Shown: positions 45,671-53,756, counted from the stretch's first letter. The stretch: DNA of 64,000 bases from Streptomyces sp. CNQ-509 (GCF_001011035.1 NZ_CP011492.1:3419501-3483500), one strand, 5' to 3'. The notes: generated by a model not told the origin, from the sequence alone. Translations and numbers: made by a program.

Positions 45671-46414
45671 ATGCAAGTTGAGGTATGGTCCCCCCCGCCC
45701 GTGCTACTGACGGTCGATCTTGTGATCCTGACGCTGCGTGAAGGGCGACTGTGTGTCCTGCTCGTGGAGCGGGGCGAAGATCCTTTTCAGGGCATGCTGG
45801 CTCTGCCCGGTGGATTCCTCAATCACGCTTATGAGGAGATCCTGGACGCTGCCCACCGTGAGCTGAGCGAGGAAACCGCTCTGACAGCTGGATGGGTGCA
45901 TCTTGAACAGTTGGCCACTTACGGGGACGCAGGCCGTGATCCACGGGGACGAGTCGTTTCCGTGGCCCACTTGGCGATCACGCCGGGACTTCCCGAACCT
46001 GTCGCGGGAACAGATGCCATGCATGCTGCGTGGGTTCCCGCGGAACCCGTCCTGTCTGGTGAGGTAAAACTGGCCTTTGATCACCGCCGGATCGTGATGG
46101 ACGGAATCGAGCGCGCGCGTACTAAGCTCGAGTTCTCGGCGCTGGCCACGGCATTCTGCGGAGAATTCTTCACCATCGTCGAGTTGCAGAAGGTGTACGA
46201 GGCAGTTTGGGGAACCGAACTCGACACCCGGAATTTTTATCGAAAAGTCCAGGCCGTAAAGGGGTTCATCATCCCCGCCGGATCGGGACGTAGGGCCACG
46301 GGAGGACGGCCCGCGCGGCTGTACCGGGCAGGGCCGAAAACGGTGTTGTTCCCACCATTGATCCGACCTCTGCTGCCCGCAACTGAAGAAAATACGAGAG
46401 GAAAAGGGGAGTAG
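45671..46414 (+). CDS. NrtR-like NUDIX-winged helix regulator
   Basis: 247 residues. N-terminal NUDIX domain (VLLTVDLVILTLREGRLCVLLVERG, LALPGGFLNHAYEEILDAAHRELSEETAL) in which the last Gly of the NUDIX box is Ala, common in members that bind rather than hydrolyse. C-terminal winged helix of NrtR type (FTIVELQKVYEAVWGTELDTRNFYRKV, then GRRATGGRPARLYRAG). NrtR proteins repress NAD-biosynthesis genes and release DNA on binding ADP-ribose or NAD-related ligands. Here it heads an operon with a phosphorylase-fold effector and probably controls itself through the palindrome in its promoter. It appears to be translated from a leaderless message. It abuts the next start with no gap. Confidence 0.85.
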   Translation: MQVEVWSPPPVLLTVDLVILTLREGRLCVLLVERGEDPFQGMLALPGGFLNHAYEEILDAAHRELSEETALTAGWVHLEQLATYGDAGRDPRGRVVSVAHLAITPGLPEPVAGTDAMHAAWVPAEPVLSGEVKLAFDHRRIVMDGIERARTKLEFSALATAFCGEFFTIVELQKVYEAVWGTELDTRNFYRKVQAVKGFIIPAGSGRRATGGRPARLYRAGPKTVLFPPLIRPLLPATEENTRGKGE

Positions 46415-47578
46415 ATGCCGAAAGACCTGGTGGTGATTCTCACCGCCCTCAATCTTGAGTACCAGGCCGTGCGTCGAAAACTGACCGACCCACAGGCGCA
46501 TCGTCATGAGCGAGGGACGCGGTTCGAGGTGGGAACCGTGCAGGGTACTTCATGTCGTGTGGCGCTCGGTCTGACCAACAAAGGAAATCATTCCGCCGCA
46601 GTGATCGCTGAGCGCGCGATACAGGAGTTCTCGCCGGTGGCCGTGTTGTTCGTCGGCGTCGCCGGTGCCCTGGGGGACGCCGCGAGGCTGGGCGACGTGG
46701 TGATGGCGACACACGTGTACGCCTACCACGGCGGGACCAGCGAGGACGACGGACTCAAAGCCCGTCCCCGGGTGTGGGAGGCGGCGCACGGTATCAGCCA
46801 GCTCGGTTCGCACCTGGCTCGCGTGGACGACTGGGCCGACGACAGGTCCGGTCATGGGCGCACGCCGCAGGTGCGCTTCGGCGCGATCGCCGCCGGCGAG
46901 GTCGTACAGAACTCCACGATCTCGGCCGAGGCGCGATGGATCCGGCAGCACTACAACGACGCGCTCGCGATCGAGATGGAGGCCGCCGGCGTGGCGCAGG
47001 CCGGTCATCTCAACGGGGCACCGGTAGCCGTCATCCGAGGAATCAGCGACCGAGCGGACGGTACCAAGAACAGCGCGAAGGACCGCAACTGGCAACCACG
47101 GGCCGCGGCGAACGCAGCGGCATTCGCCGCACGGCTGGCCGTGGAACTGATGGGAGAACAGGAGCAGATCGCAATGTCCCAGGCAGACGGGGCCCATACG
47201 GCCGACAGACTCAAAGAGCACGTCAGCAACACCGCCCACAACAGCACCGTTGGCATCATGGCTGGCTCAGTCAAGGAGAGCAGCGTCTACTTGAACGCAG
47301 ACCCGAAGGTGACCAGTCCGGCGGACCTGGTCGAGGAACTGGACGGTTTCGGTGAGCAGCTGAAGCGCCACCACTCCGAGGGCGTCCTCGACGACGACAC
47401 CTACCGAGCGGGAGTGGCCGAACTGGGCTTGGCCCGCCGGGCGGCAAGAGAGAACACTCCCGAATCGTCCAAGAGGGCGACCATGGCACTCAAGAGGTTA
47501 CGGGGCCTGATCGCAGAGTTTCCCGAGCTGGTGACCGGGCTGGCGCCCCTGGTTGCTGCGGCGGGAGACTCGTCATGA
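46415..47578 (+). CDS. Nucleoside phosphorylase/nucleosidase-fold effector with C-terminal adaptor
   Basis: 387 residues. Residues ~1-245 are a PNP_UDP/MTA-SAH nucleosidase domain: LTALNLEYQAVRRKL (catalytic-type Glu), LFVGVAGALGDAARLGDVVMAT (phosphate/ribose loop), LAIEMEAAGVAQAG (the ExE ribose site) and VIRGISDRADGTK (catalytic Asp). All key residues are retained, so cleavage of a purine nucleoside or nucleotide is expected. Residues ~265-385 form a separate region: NTAHNSTVGIMAGSVKESSVYLN, then charged helices. Such phosphorylase-fold domains serve as effectors in bacterial conflict systems (general knowledge). A TTA codon occurs at codon 362 (47498). It overlaps the membrane-protein gene by four bases (ATGA). 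Confidence 0.85.
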   Translation: MPKDLVVILTALNLEYQAVRRKLTDPQAHRHERGTRFEVGTVQGTSCRVALGLTNKGNHSAAVIAERAIQEFSPVAVLFVGVAGALGDAARLGDVVMATHVYAYHGGTSEDDGLKARPRVWEAAHGISQLGSHLARVDDWADDRSGHGRTPQVRFGAIAAGEVVQNSTISAEARWIRQHYNDALAIEMEAAGVAQAGHLNGAPVAVIRGISDRADGTKNSAKDRNWQPRAAANAAAFAARLAVELMGEQEQIAMSQADGAHTADRLKEHVSNTAHNSTVGIMAGSVKESSVYLNADPKVTSPADLVEELDGFGEQLKRHHSEGVLDDDTYRAGVAELGLARRAARENTPESSKRATMALKRLRGLIAEFPELVTGLAPLVAAAGDSS

Positions 47579-49551
47579 ACGACGGTAGCAGTGTCACGAA
47601 CAATTCGGCCACCGGCTCCACCGTCGGAATCCAGGCCGAGACCGTACACAACTCCACCGTTAACATCGTCCATCCGGACGCATCGCCTCTGGAAAAATTC
47701 AAGGTCGGTGTGCGGTTTCTGGAGGATGGTGTCCCCAGCCGGGCTCGCGACATGATCAGTGACGCGATTGCCCACGGACACGACAACGCGGAGGTCCGTT
47801 TCCACTGGGTGCTTGCCATGCTCAGTACACGCGCCTACCACGACCTCAGCGCGGAAGAACTCCAGCGGCTGCGCCACGCCTGTGGGCTCATAGAGACCTA
47901 CGCCGAGGGAGAGTGGAAAGACGCTCTGCGCGTCGTTTTCGAACTGCTCGCGATGCGCAGCACCGCGGACGGCGAAACAGGCCACGTGCTGGAGCGGCTA
48001 CTAGCCCTGTCGCCTCGCCAGCGTGACGCGATCCTCCACCACCTCGACCTCGTACTCTCCGGAGGGCTGAAGGACAGCCTGTGGGCGGAGTACCGTGAGC
48101 GGGCCGAGGGAGCCCGCTTCGGCAACGACCGGGGACAGCGGGTCTGGGCCTATTTCGAACCCGACCCCATCGGGCCACGGGCCCTGCCGCCTCGTCCGAG
48201 CACCGCTGCTGCCGCTCAGGCTGCCCTCAAGGTTCCTGCCGGCCTGTTCGTCATCGCCACCGCATTCTTCTGCACCTTGGCGCTGGTTGCGGATCCGGCT
48301 GCGGCAGTCATCGAGTTATTGGTGGCGCTCGGTGCGGGCCTGACCGCGGCTTACAGCGGCCGCCGATGGTGGTACCAGGTATACCGTCTCAAGGAAAAGA
48401 AGCGTGCGCCCCACATCCCTCACGCGGGCGCTTCCGTCTCCACAGGGGACGGTTTCACCAACCGCGTCCGTCATTCGTTCGATTACTACTTCAGTACGCG
48501 CGTGCCCTACGGATCCGCCCCGCACGAATGGCTCGCTCGCACCGTCCACATCCGCTACAGCCTCGCCGCCGAGATCGCGCTTCTCTACCGCGAGAGCCGA
48601 ATCAGCGTGGACCGGGTCAACTGGCTGATCCGCTATCTCGCTGAGGATGCCCGAGACCGCCACGACAGAGGTACTCTGTTCGATCACCGCCCGAACCATA
48701 CGCCTGCGGCGGCGGCGCTCTGCGTGGTCGCCCTCATCACTCTTGGCGTCACAACTCTGACCCTGCTCGGAACTGTGGCCTCGGGTATCGGCGCGTCGCA
48801 GATGCTGCTGGCCCTCCTGGCCGTAGTCGGTGCGGTCTGGTCCGGGCGCGCGGCTGCGTCCTCTTGGCTGGAGTCCTGGGGCGAAGAGCGCCGACTAGCC
48901 GAGGAGACTCAGGAATATGAAGAGCAGCTGACCGCGCGGCAAGTCGCATACCAGAAATGGAAGTCGTTCCTGGAATTCACGCGACCCAGCGAGCTGGAAA
49001 TGGAGACCTGGCTCACCTGCGACAAGACGCTGTTCGTCGACGAAGCACTCCGCCACTACCAGCTCGCCTGGCGCGACCTAGTCACTCATACCATCCTAAT
49101 GACACCCGCACGCCCTTACAAGCGAGGGCGGGTGAAGGGCGGCCCTTGGCGATATTCGCGCTACAGCTTCCGCCTTTTCCTGGTCACACAGGATGGCGTT
49201 CGTGAAATCAGTACGGAATTTGATTTCACCGACGCAAAACGCGGGAACGAGCAGCGAAGCAACTACCGGTTCGACGCGTTGTCCTCAGTGCAGGTCACGG
49301 AACGCACCCATGTCGGCTACGACCTGGAGCTCATCCTCACCAACGGGCCGGCTAGAAACATTCGTGTCAAAGACGCCGACACCCACCAACTGACTCCGGA
49401 CGAAAACGCCCATGAAATCGCCGAAATCAACCTCGATGCGGCTGGTTTCGTCCACACCTTCCGCCTCCTGGAAGGAATCGCAGCGGACGGAAAGAGTTGG
49501 ATTGAACGAAACAATCCCAACAACCTGCCGCCCTTCCGTGCCGCCGACTGA
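47575..49551 (+). CDS. Four-helix membrane protein, effector partner
   Basis: 658 residues, no recognised family. It begins with NSATGSTVGIQAETVHNSTVNIV, which matches the C-terminal adaptor motif of the preceding protein (9 of 19 aligned residues), followed by a helical domain (~45-190; ARDMISDAIAHGHDNAEVRFHWVLAML). Two hydrophobic hairpins lie near residues 217-262 and 383-435, separated by a soluble loop (SFDYYFSTRVPYGSAPHEWLARTVH). After a coiled-coil-like segment (EERRLAEETQEYEEQLTARQ) comes a beta-rich C-terminal domain. A TTA codon is at codon 248 (48316), at the first hairpin. Probably the membrane-associated sensor or effector arm working with the phosphorylase-fold protein. Confidence 0.75.
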   Translation: MNDGSSVTNNSATGSTVGIQAETVHNSTVNIVHPDASPLEKFKVGVRFLEDGVPSRARDMISDAIAHGHDNAEVRFHWVLAMLSTRAYHDLSAEELQRLRHACGLIETYAEGEWKDALRVVFELLAMRSTADGETGHVLERLLALSPRQRDAILHHLDLVLSGGLKDSLWAEYRERAEGARFGNDRGQRVWAYFEPDPIGPRALPPRPSTAAAAQAALKVPAGLFVIATAFFCTLALVADPAAAVIELLVALGAGLTAAYSGRRWWYQVYRLKEKKRAPHIPHAGASVSTGDGFTNRVRHSFDYYFSTRVPYGSAPHEWLARTVHIRYSLAAEIALLYRESRISVDRVNWLIRYLAEDARDRHDRGTLFDHRPNHTPAAAALCVVALITLGVTTLTLLGTVASGIGASQMLLALLAVVGAVWSGRAAASSWLESWGEERRLAEETQEYEEQLTARQVAYQKWKSFLEFTRPSELEMETWLTCDKTLFVDEALRHYQLAWRDLVTHTILMTPARPYKRGRVKGGPWRYSRYSFRLFLVTQDGVREISTEFDFTDAKRGNEQRSNYRFDALSSVQVTERTHVGYDLELILTNGPARNIRVKDADTHQLTPDENAHEIAEINLDAAGFVHTFRLLEGIAADGKSWIERNNPNNLPPFRAAD

Positions 49552-49639
49552 GTCTTCCCGGCCTTCAGGGCGGGCAGGGATCAGAGCCCTGCCCGCCCAC
49601 TCGTCAGGCCCCAAGCCCGGACCCCACTTAGGAATGGCC

Positions 49640-50173
49640 GTGGCCGCCATAGAAGACGTCACCGAAAGCAGACTGCTACTGGCCGAGTACGACCGCATCA
49701 AGGAGGAGCAGAAAACCCGGATAGGATTCCGTGACAACCTGCTCTACTTCACGCTCGCCGCGTCCACCGCGGTCCTGGCGATCACCGTCCAGAGCAGGCA
49801 AGCTCAACTGCTGCTCGCCATCCCTGTGATCTGCCTGATCCTAGGCTGGACCTACCTGGTCAACGACGAGAAGGTTTCGGCGGTCGGCTGCTACATCCGC
49901 GACCAGCTGGGACCCCGGCTGGCCGAGCTCAGCGGCGCCCACGGCGCAGTGTTCGGCTGGGAGATCTACCACCGTGCCGGTGCGAGCCGCACCACGCGCA
50001 AGCGACTACAGACCGCTGTGGATCTGTTCACGTACTTGGGCTTGCCGATTATCTGCTTGACGGCATTCTGGTGCTCTCCCGTCGTCCAGCCATTACTCGT
50101 GATCGTCTCAATCGCACAGACACTTGCCCTGGCCGTACTGGGCTGGCAGTTCCTCCGCTTTGCGGAGCGGTAA
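49640..50173 (+). CDS. Integral membrane protein, four helices
   Basis: 177 residues. N-terminal cytoplasmic helix VTESRLLLAEYDRIKEEQKTRIGFRDNLLYFTLAAS runs into four hydrophobic segments (TAVLAITVQ, LLLAIPVICLILGWTYLV, LGLPIICLTAFWC, LLVIVSIAQTLALAVLGWQFL) around a central soluble region (SGAHGAVFGWEIYHRAGASRT). Relatives of this RIGFRDNLLY type occur in Streptomyces with no known function. GTG 49640 is six bases after AGGA and preferred to ATG 49634. A TTA codon at 50093-50095. Eighty-eight bases after the previous gene on the same strand, so it may belong to the same operon; an insertion element starts 11 bases after its stop. Confidence 0.7.
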   Translation: MAAIEDVTESRLLLAEYDRIKEEQKTRIGFRDNLLYFTLAASTAVLAITVQSRQAQLLLAIPVICLILGWTYLVNDEKVSAVGCYIRDQLGPRLAELSGAHGAVFGWEIYHRAGASRTTRKRLQTAVDLFTYLGLPIICLTAFWCSPVVQPLLVIVSIAQTLALAVLGWQFLRFAER

Positions 50174-50184
50174 TGCTGCTCTGC

Positions 50185-51644
50185 CACGGCAGCTGTAGTT
50201 GCAGCGTCTGTGCTGGTCAGCGTGGAGCCGGGGCGGGTGCGGGCGTGGGTACGGCCACCGTGATCATGAACGTTTGTGACGACGTATCAAGACGCGATGG
50301 CCGTGGAGGCAACGATAGCCGAGCAGGCGTGGAGCGAGGCGTTCGGGAGGGCGATGCGGGCGGTCGCGGGCTGCTTCGCGCGGCGCGAGGCCCGGGTGAC
50401 GGCGGCGGAGCTGGTCGCGGGGCTGTTGCTGGAGGTGGACACGCGGAACTGCTGGACGCTCGGGCAGGTTCTGGGACATCCGGGCCCGCACCGGCTGCAG
50501 TACCTGCTCTAGCGCGCCCGGTTCGACCATGAGCGGGCCCGGCGCGGGATCGACGGGCTCGTGATCGATGAATTCGCCGGTCAAAGCGTGGTGTTGGTAG
50601 CGGACGAGACCGGGGATGCGAAGTCGTCCACGGACTGCGTGGGCGCCGGCCGGCAATACTCCGGTGCAATCGGCGGTGTCGGACTGTGCCAGGTTGCGGT
50701 GCACCTGGCGGCGGTCACCGCGACGACGAGGGTAATCATCGATCGGGCCCTGTATCTCCCGGCGGGCTGGGCCGCAGACGAGGAACGCCCCGAGGTCGCC
50801 GGAGTGCCGCAGGAGATCACCTTCGGGACAAAGCCGCAGCAGGCGCTGGCCATGGTCACCGACGCGCTCGCCGCCGGGCTCAAGGCCCGCTGGTTCGCGG
50901 GCGACGAGGTGTACTGCGGGCGCGAACTACGCCGGGGCATACGGGCGCTGGGGCTCGGCTACACGGTCGGCGTTGCCGCCACCTACCAGGTCACCGACGG
51001 GACCGGACGCCGGTGGGAGGCCCGCAAAATGATCAACAAGGTGCGGCCCGGGCAGTGGATGCGCCGACGGACCGGACACGGCACCAAGGGCACCCGGGAG
51101 TACGACTGGGCCTGGCTCGACGTCCGCCCGACGACGCTCCCGACAAGAACCCCAACGAGAAGAAGTCCGGGACGAGTGTGCTGGTCGCACGGCGGCACCG
51201 CTACACCGGCGAGGTGTCCTCCTGTCGCTGCTTCACGCCAGGCGATGTCTCGCTCAGCACGCTCGTGGAAGTGATCTGCCGCAGGTGGCGGATCGAGGAA
51301 ACCTTCCAGCTCACCAAGGGCTTCACCGGACTCGACCAGGGTCAGGTGACCTGCTGGAACTCCTGGATGCGCTGGCCACTGTTCTCCCTGATCGCCGCCG
51401 CCGTCCTCACCCTCACGGCCACCGCCGTCCACGCCACCGCCGAAGACGAGGCCGCGCTCGTCCCCGTGGCTGCCCCGAGCTCATCCGGCTTCTGCGAGCC
51501 CTCGTGCTGCCACCACCCGTCCGCGACCGCGAACACGTCCTGCACTGGACCGCCTGGCGACGCCAACACCAAGCCGCCGCGACCGCCTGCCACCAGCAAC
51601 GACACCACCGCCACCAACCATAATCAAGAACTACAACTGCCGTG
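50185..51644 (+). mobile_element. Decayed IS701-like insertion element
   Basis: About 1.46 kb bounded by imperfect inverted repeats: CACGGCAGCTGTAGTT (50185-50200) against AACTACAACTGCCGTG (51629-51644), 15 of 16 complementary. It contains one broken transposase gene. No clear target-site duplication is seen. Its insertion directly after the last membrane gene may have replaced the right part of the island, including an integrase. Confidence 0.75.
50276..51623 (+). pseudogene. IS701-family transposase, inactivated
   Basis: Reads MTTYQDAMAVEATIAEQ... with typical family segments (LVIDEFAGQSVVLVADETGDAKSSTDCVGAGRQYSG, the DDE-type Asp; FAGDEVYCGRELRR; WRIEETFQLTKGFTGLDQ with the late Glu; REHVLHWTAWRRQHQAAA at the end). 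It is broken three times: an in-frame TAG at 50510, a frameshift near 51131 and another near 51480. The reading frames on each side otherwise continue the same protein. It cannot make active transposase without repair. Confidence 0.85.
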
Positions 51645-51690
51645 TCAGACCGCCGAACAGCACCCAGCCATCCGTCACGATCTTGCGGGC

Positions 51691-51733
51691 ACTCGTAATA
51701 CGCAGGTCAAGGGTTCGATTCCTTCTGGGTGCG
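51691..51733 (+). other. tRNA 3'-half-like fragment (Thr-CGT-like)
   Basis: ACTCGTAATACGCAGGTC followed by AAGGGTTCGATTCCTTC resembles an anticodon loop (CTCGTAA, anticodon CGT), variable region and T arm, but the 5' half is absent and the T stem is imperfect. It lies just after the insertion element and 190 bases before the right tRNA-Pro repeat. It may be the attachment remnant of a second element. Bases 51734-51925 contain the inner repeat (51808-51831) and nothing else supported. Confidence 0.4.
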
Positions 51734-51807
51734 CGGCAAAGTCAAAAATGCAACGCTGACAGCTGCTCTGCCGCTGTCCCGCAACCTCCCTCAACGGGCC
51801 TACCCCC

Positions 51808-51831
51808 TGGAGAAATCTGGGAGAAGATCTT
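51808..51831 (+). repeat. Inner 24-bp repeat, right copy
   Basis: Matches the left copy (43335-43358) at 22 of 24 positions, same orientation, about 95 bases before the right attachment repeat. It includes the palindrome GAAGATCTTC (51822-51831 region). Confidence 0.5.
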
Positions 51832-51925
51832 CCCTCACTGACTAATCGAGACCACCTGAGACCGATCCGTACCAACGCGCTGACCTGCTCCGTTACCCTG
51901 CAGTGCTGATGTCGATCTTGGCTCT

Positions 51926-52031
51926 GCTTCGTTCGGGACGAAGAGGTCGTGGGTTCAAATCCCGCCACCCCGACAGCAAAGCACCAGGTCAGGGGCTTGA
52001 TCCGCTTGATGGATCGGGCCCCTGAGTGGTT
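51926..52031 (+). repeat. attR-side direct repeat with tRNA-Pro 3' fragment
   Basis: Duplicate of 43215-43320. Bases 51926-51973 correspond to the tRNA-Pro from the anticodon stem to the discriminator base, and 51991-52023 to the terminator hairpin. The 5' half of the tRNA is missing, so this is not a functional tRNA gene. Right end of the island; bases 52032-52110 are ordinary spacer. Confidence 0.9.
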
Positions 52032-52110
52032 TCCCGGAGATCGTCTGCAGAGGTCGGGGCGGGCAAAAGCCGTGCGGGCCGCCGCACATGGCCGACGAGC
52101 TCCCCGGACG

Positions 52111-52644
52111 TCAGCCGTTGATGAGGGAGAGGCCCTCGGAGCCTGCTGCCCTGTCGCTCTTGCGGTCCTTCGCCTTGGGCTCGAAGCGGAGCACGGCGCC
52201 CCGGGAGTCGATCTCCTTGATGGTGACCGTCACGCCGTTGGCCAGGCTCAGGAAGCCGGTGCCGGCGATGTAGCCGCTTGCGTTCCCGTACTCCGGACGC
52301 CGGACATCGAAAGTCATCGTGTTCGGCTTCTCGTGGCCGAGCGTGAACCCGGTGATGCCGAAGCCGGGGCGCACTGGGATCTCGGCGGTGCCGCGCAGCA
52401 GGATCTCGCAGTCCGCGTTCCAGCACGCCTTGACGTCGGAGCCGTCCGCCGCGTGCAGCGGGGTGGGCGAGGGCTTCTTCGGGGAGGGAGAGGCGGAGGT
52501 GCGGCTCCTTTCTGGGCGGTCACTCGGTTTCGCGTCCGCCGCGTCGTCCGAATCGGAGCAGGAAGACAGCAGAAGCACCGCGGCGAGCAGCGACAGCGCG
52601 TACCGGGCGGGTGCGTGGAAGGGAGCCGTAGCGTCGGTTGGCAT
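52111..52644 (-). CDS. Secreted lipoprotein, unknown function
   Basis: 177 residues. A signal with hydrophobic core and lipobox LLLSSC (Cys near residue 29), then a disordered Ser/Pro/Lys linker (~30-65) and a compact beta-rich domain (DVKACWNADCEILLRGTAEIPVRPGFGITGFTLG ...). Two Cys in ACWNADC may form a disulfide. No family is recognised by name, though small Streptomyces lipoproteins of this type are common. First chromosomal gene to the right of the island. Start ATG 52644. Confidence 0.75.
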   Translation of the reverse strand: MPTDATAPFHAPARYALSLLAAVLLLSSCSDSDDAADAKPSDRPERSRTSASPSPKKPSPTPLHAADGSDVKACWNADCEILLRGTAEIPVRPGFGITGFTLGHEKPNTMTFDVRRPEYGNASGYIAGTGFLSLANGVTVTIKEIDSRGAVLRFEPKAKDRKSDRAAGSEGLSLING

Positions 52645-52769
52645 GCTCCATCTCTACCGACGCGCACCAGGGAGGGGTCCCGCGCGAGCCGGCCGCGCCC
52701 GTCGGCCGGAGTCGGATGGGGAGGGTCCGGCGATGCTGTACGGAGGCGGCTTCGGCGAAGGGAACGGGT

Positions 52770-53756
52770 GTGGAGAGCATCACGAAGAACAGGCAGTCCC
52801 CCGACGCTCTGCGCGCCATGGTCGAGCGGGCGTACGGGGCCGACCGGGTGCCCGTGGGGGACGGGTGGGCCGTCGAGTTGGGGCACGGGTGGTTCAACGT
52901 CGCCTATCGCATCCGGTTGCGTGACGGGGCCGAGGTCGTGGTGAAGATCGCGCCGTCGCCGCAGGTGGAGGTCATGACGTACGAGCGCGGCGCCATGGCC
53001 GCCGAGCTGCGCATGCTGGATCTCCTCCGTACGCACACCACCGTGCCCGTCCCCGCCGTCGACTTCGCCGACCTCAGCCGCGAGCTGTGCGACGCGGACT
53101 ACTTCTTCATGCCGTACATCGACGGCGACAACCTCGGCGTCATCGCGAAGGAACTCCCCGCCGCCGCGCGGGACTCGCTCATGGAGCAGGTCGGCGCGGC
53201 CAACCGGGAGATCAACTCGCTGCGCGGAGACGCCTTCGGGCCGCTCGCCGGGCCCGGGGAGCCGAGCTGGCGGCGGGTGTTCACCGGCATGGTCGAGGAC
53301 GTCCTCGCCGACGGCGAGCGCCGCGGTGTCGACCTCGGCTGGGGCTACGACACCGTGCGTGCGGTCGTGGACGCCCATGCCGGCAGCCTCGACGAGGTGA
53401 CCGAGCCGCGTCTCGTGGAGTGGGACCTGTGGGCAGGCAACGTCATGGTGCGCGACGGCAAGATCGCCGGGATCATCGACCACGAGCGGGCCTTCTACGG
53501 CGACCCGTTGATCGAGTCCGGCTTCGCCGGCACCCAGATGGCGGCCTTCGGCCACCCGGTGCCGTTCATGCGCGGCTACGGCCATCCGGAGCTCACCGCG
53601 ACGCAGCAGGTGCGCCGCCGCCTGTACTGCCTCCATCTGATGCTGATCATGGTCATCGAGACGGTCTACCGCGGCCACTCCGACAGCAAGCAGTACGACT
53701 GGGCCCGCATCCGCCTCGACGAGGCCATGGCCCTCTTCGGCCATACCCGCCGCTGA
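52770..53756 (+). CDS. Aminoglycoside phosphotransferase-fold kinase
   Basis: 328 residues of the APH/choline kinase fold. Segments: VVVKIAPSP (ATP-binding Lys), FFMPYIDGDNLGVI (hinge), VEWDLWAGNVMV (catalytic loop; Asp and Asn kept, the usual leading His replaced by Glu-Trp) and IIDHERAFYGDP (metal-binding Asp). It probably phosphorylates a small hydroxylated molecule; resistance to an antibiotic is possible but not shown. GTG 52770 follows GAAGGGA. Upstream codons are open only into the divergent lipoprotein promoter. Confidence 0.85.
   Translation: MESITKNRQSPDALRAMVERAYGADRVPVGDGWAVELGHGWFNVAYRIRLRDGAEVVVKIAPSPQVEVMTYERGAMAAELRMLDLLRTHTTVPVPAVDFADLSRELCDADYFFMPYIDGDNLGVIAKELPAAARDSLMEQVGAANREINSLRGDAFGPLAGPGEPSWRRVFTGMVEDVLADGERRGVDLGWGYDTVRAVVDAHAGSLDEVTEPRLVEWDLWAGNVMVRDGKIAGIIDHERAFYGDPLIESGFAGTQMAAFGHPVPFMRGYGHPELTATQQVRRRLYCLHLMLIMVIETVYRGHSDSKQYDWARIRLDEAMALFGHTRR

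Larger units (their letters stand above)
43215..52031. mobile_element. tRNA-Pro integrative island (about 8.7 kb), no integrase found
   Basis: Bounded by 106-bp direct repeats of the tRNA-Pro 3' part, the classical product of site-specific integration. The interior (notably 44300-50200) has lower GC, includes rare codons and TTA, and breaks the conserved gene order. Contents: HTH-DUF488 protein, frameshifted partner, NrtR-like regulator, phosphorylase-fold effector, two membrane proteins and a decayed IS701-like insertion. No integrase, excisionase or transfer gene is present, so it is either a remnant or mobilised in trans by a related element. Confidence 0.85.

Noticed and set aside
51790..51842. 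C-terminal end of an integrase reading GEIWEKIFPH before a stop
   Set aside because: No open frame with integrase motifs precedes it; the match is too short to call a gene remnant.
51926..51973. Second functional tRNA-Pro
   Set aside because: Only the 3' half from the anticodon stem is present; the D arm and 5' acceptor strand are missing.
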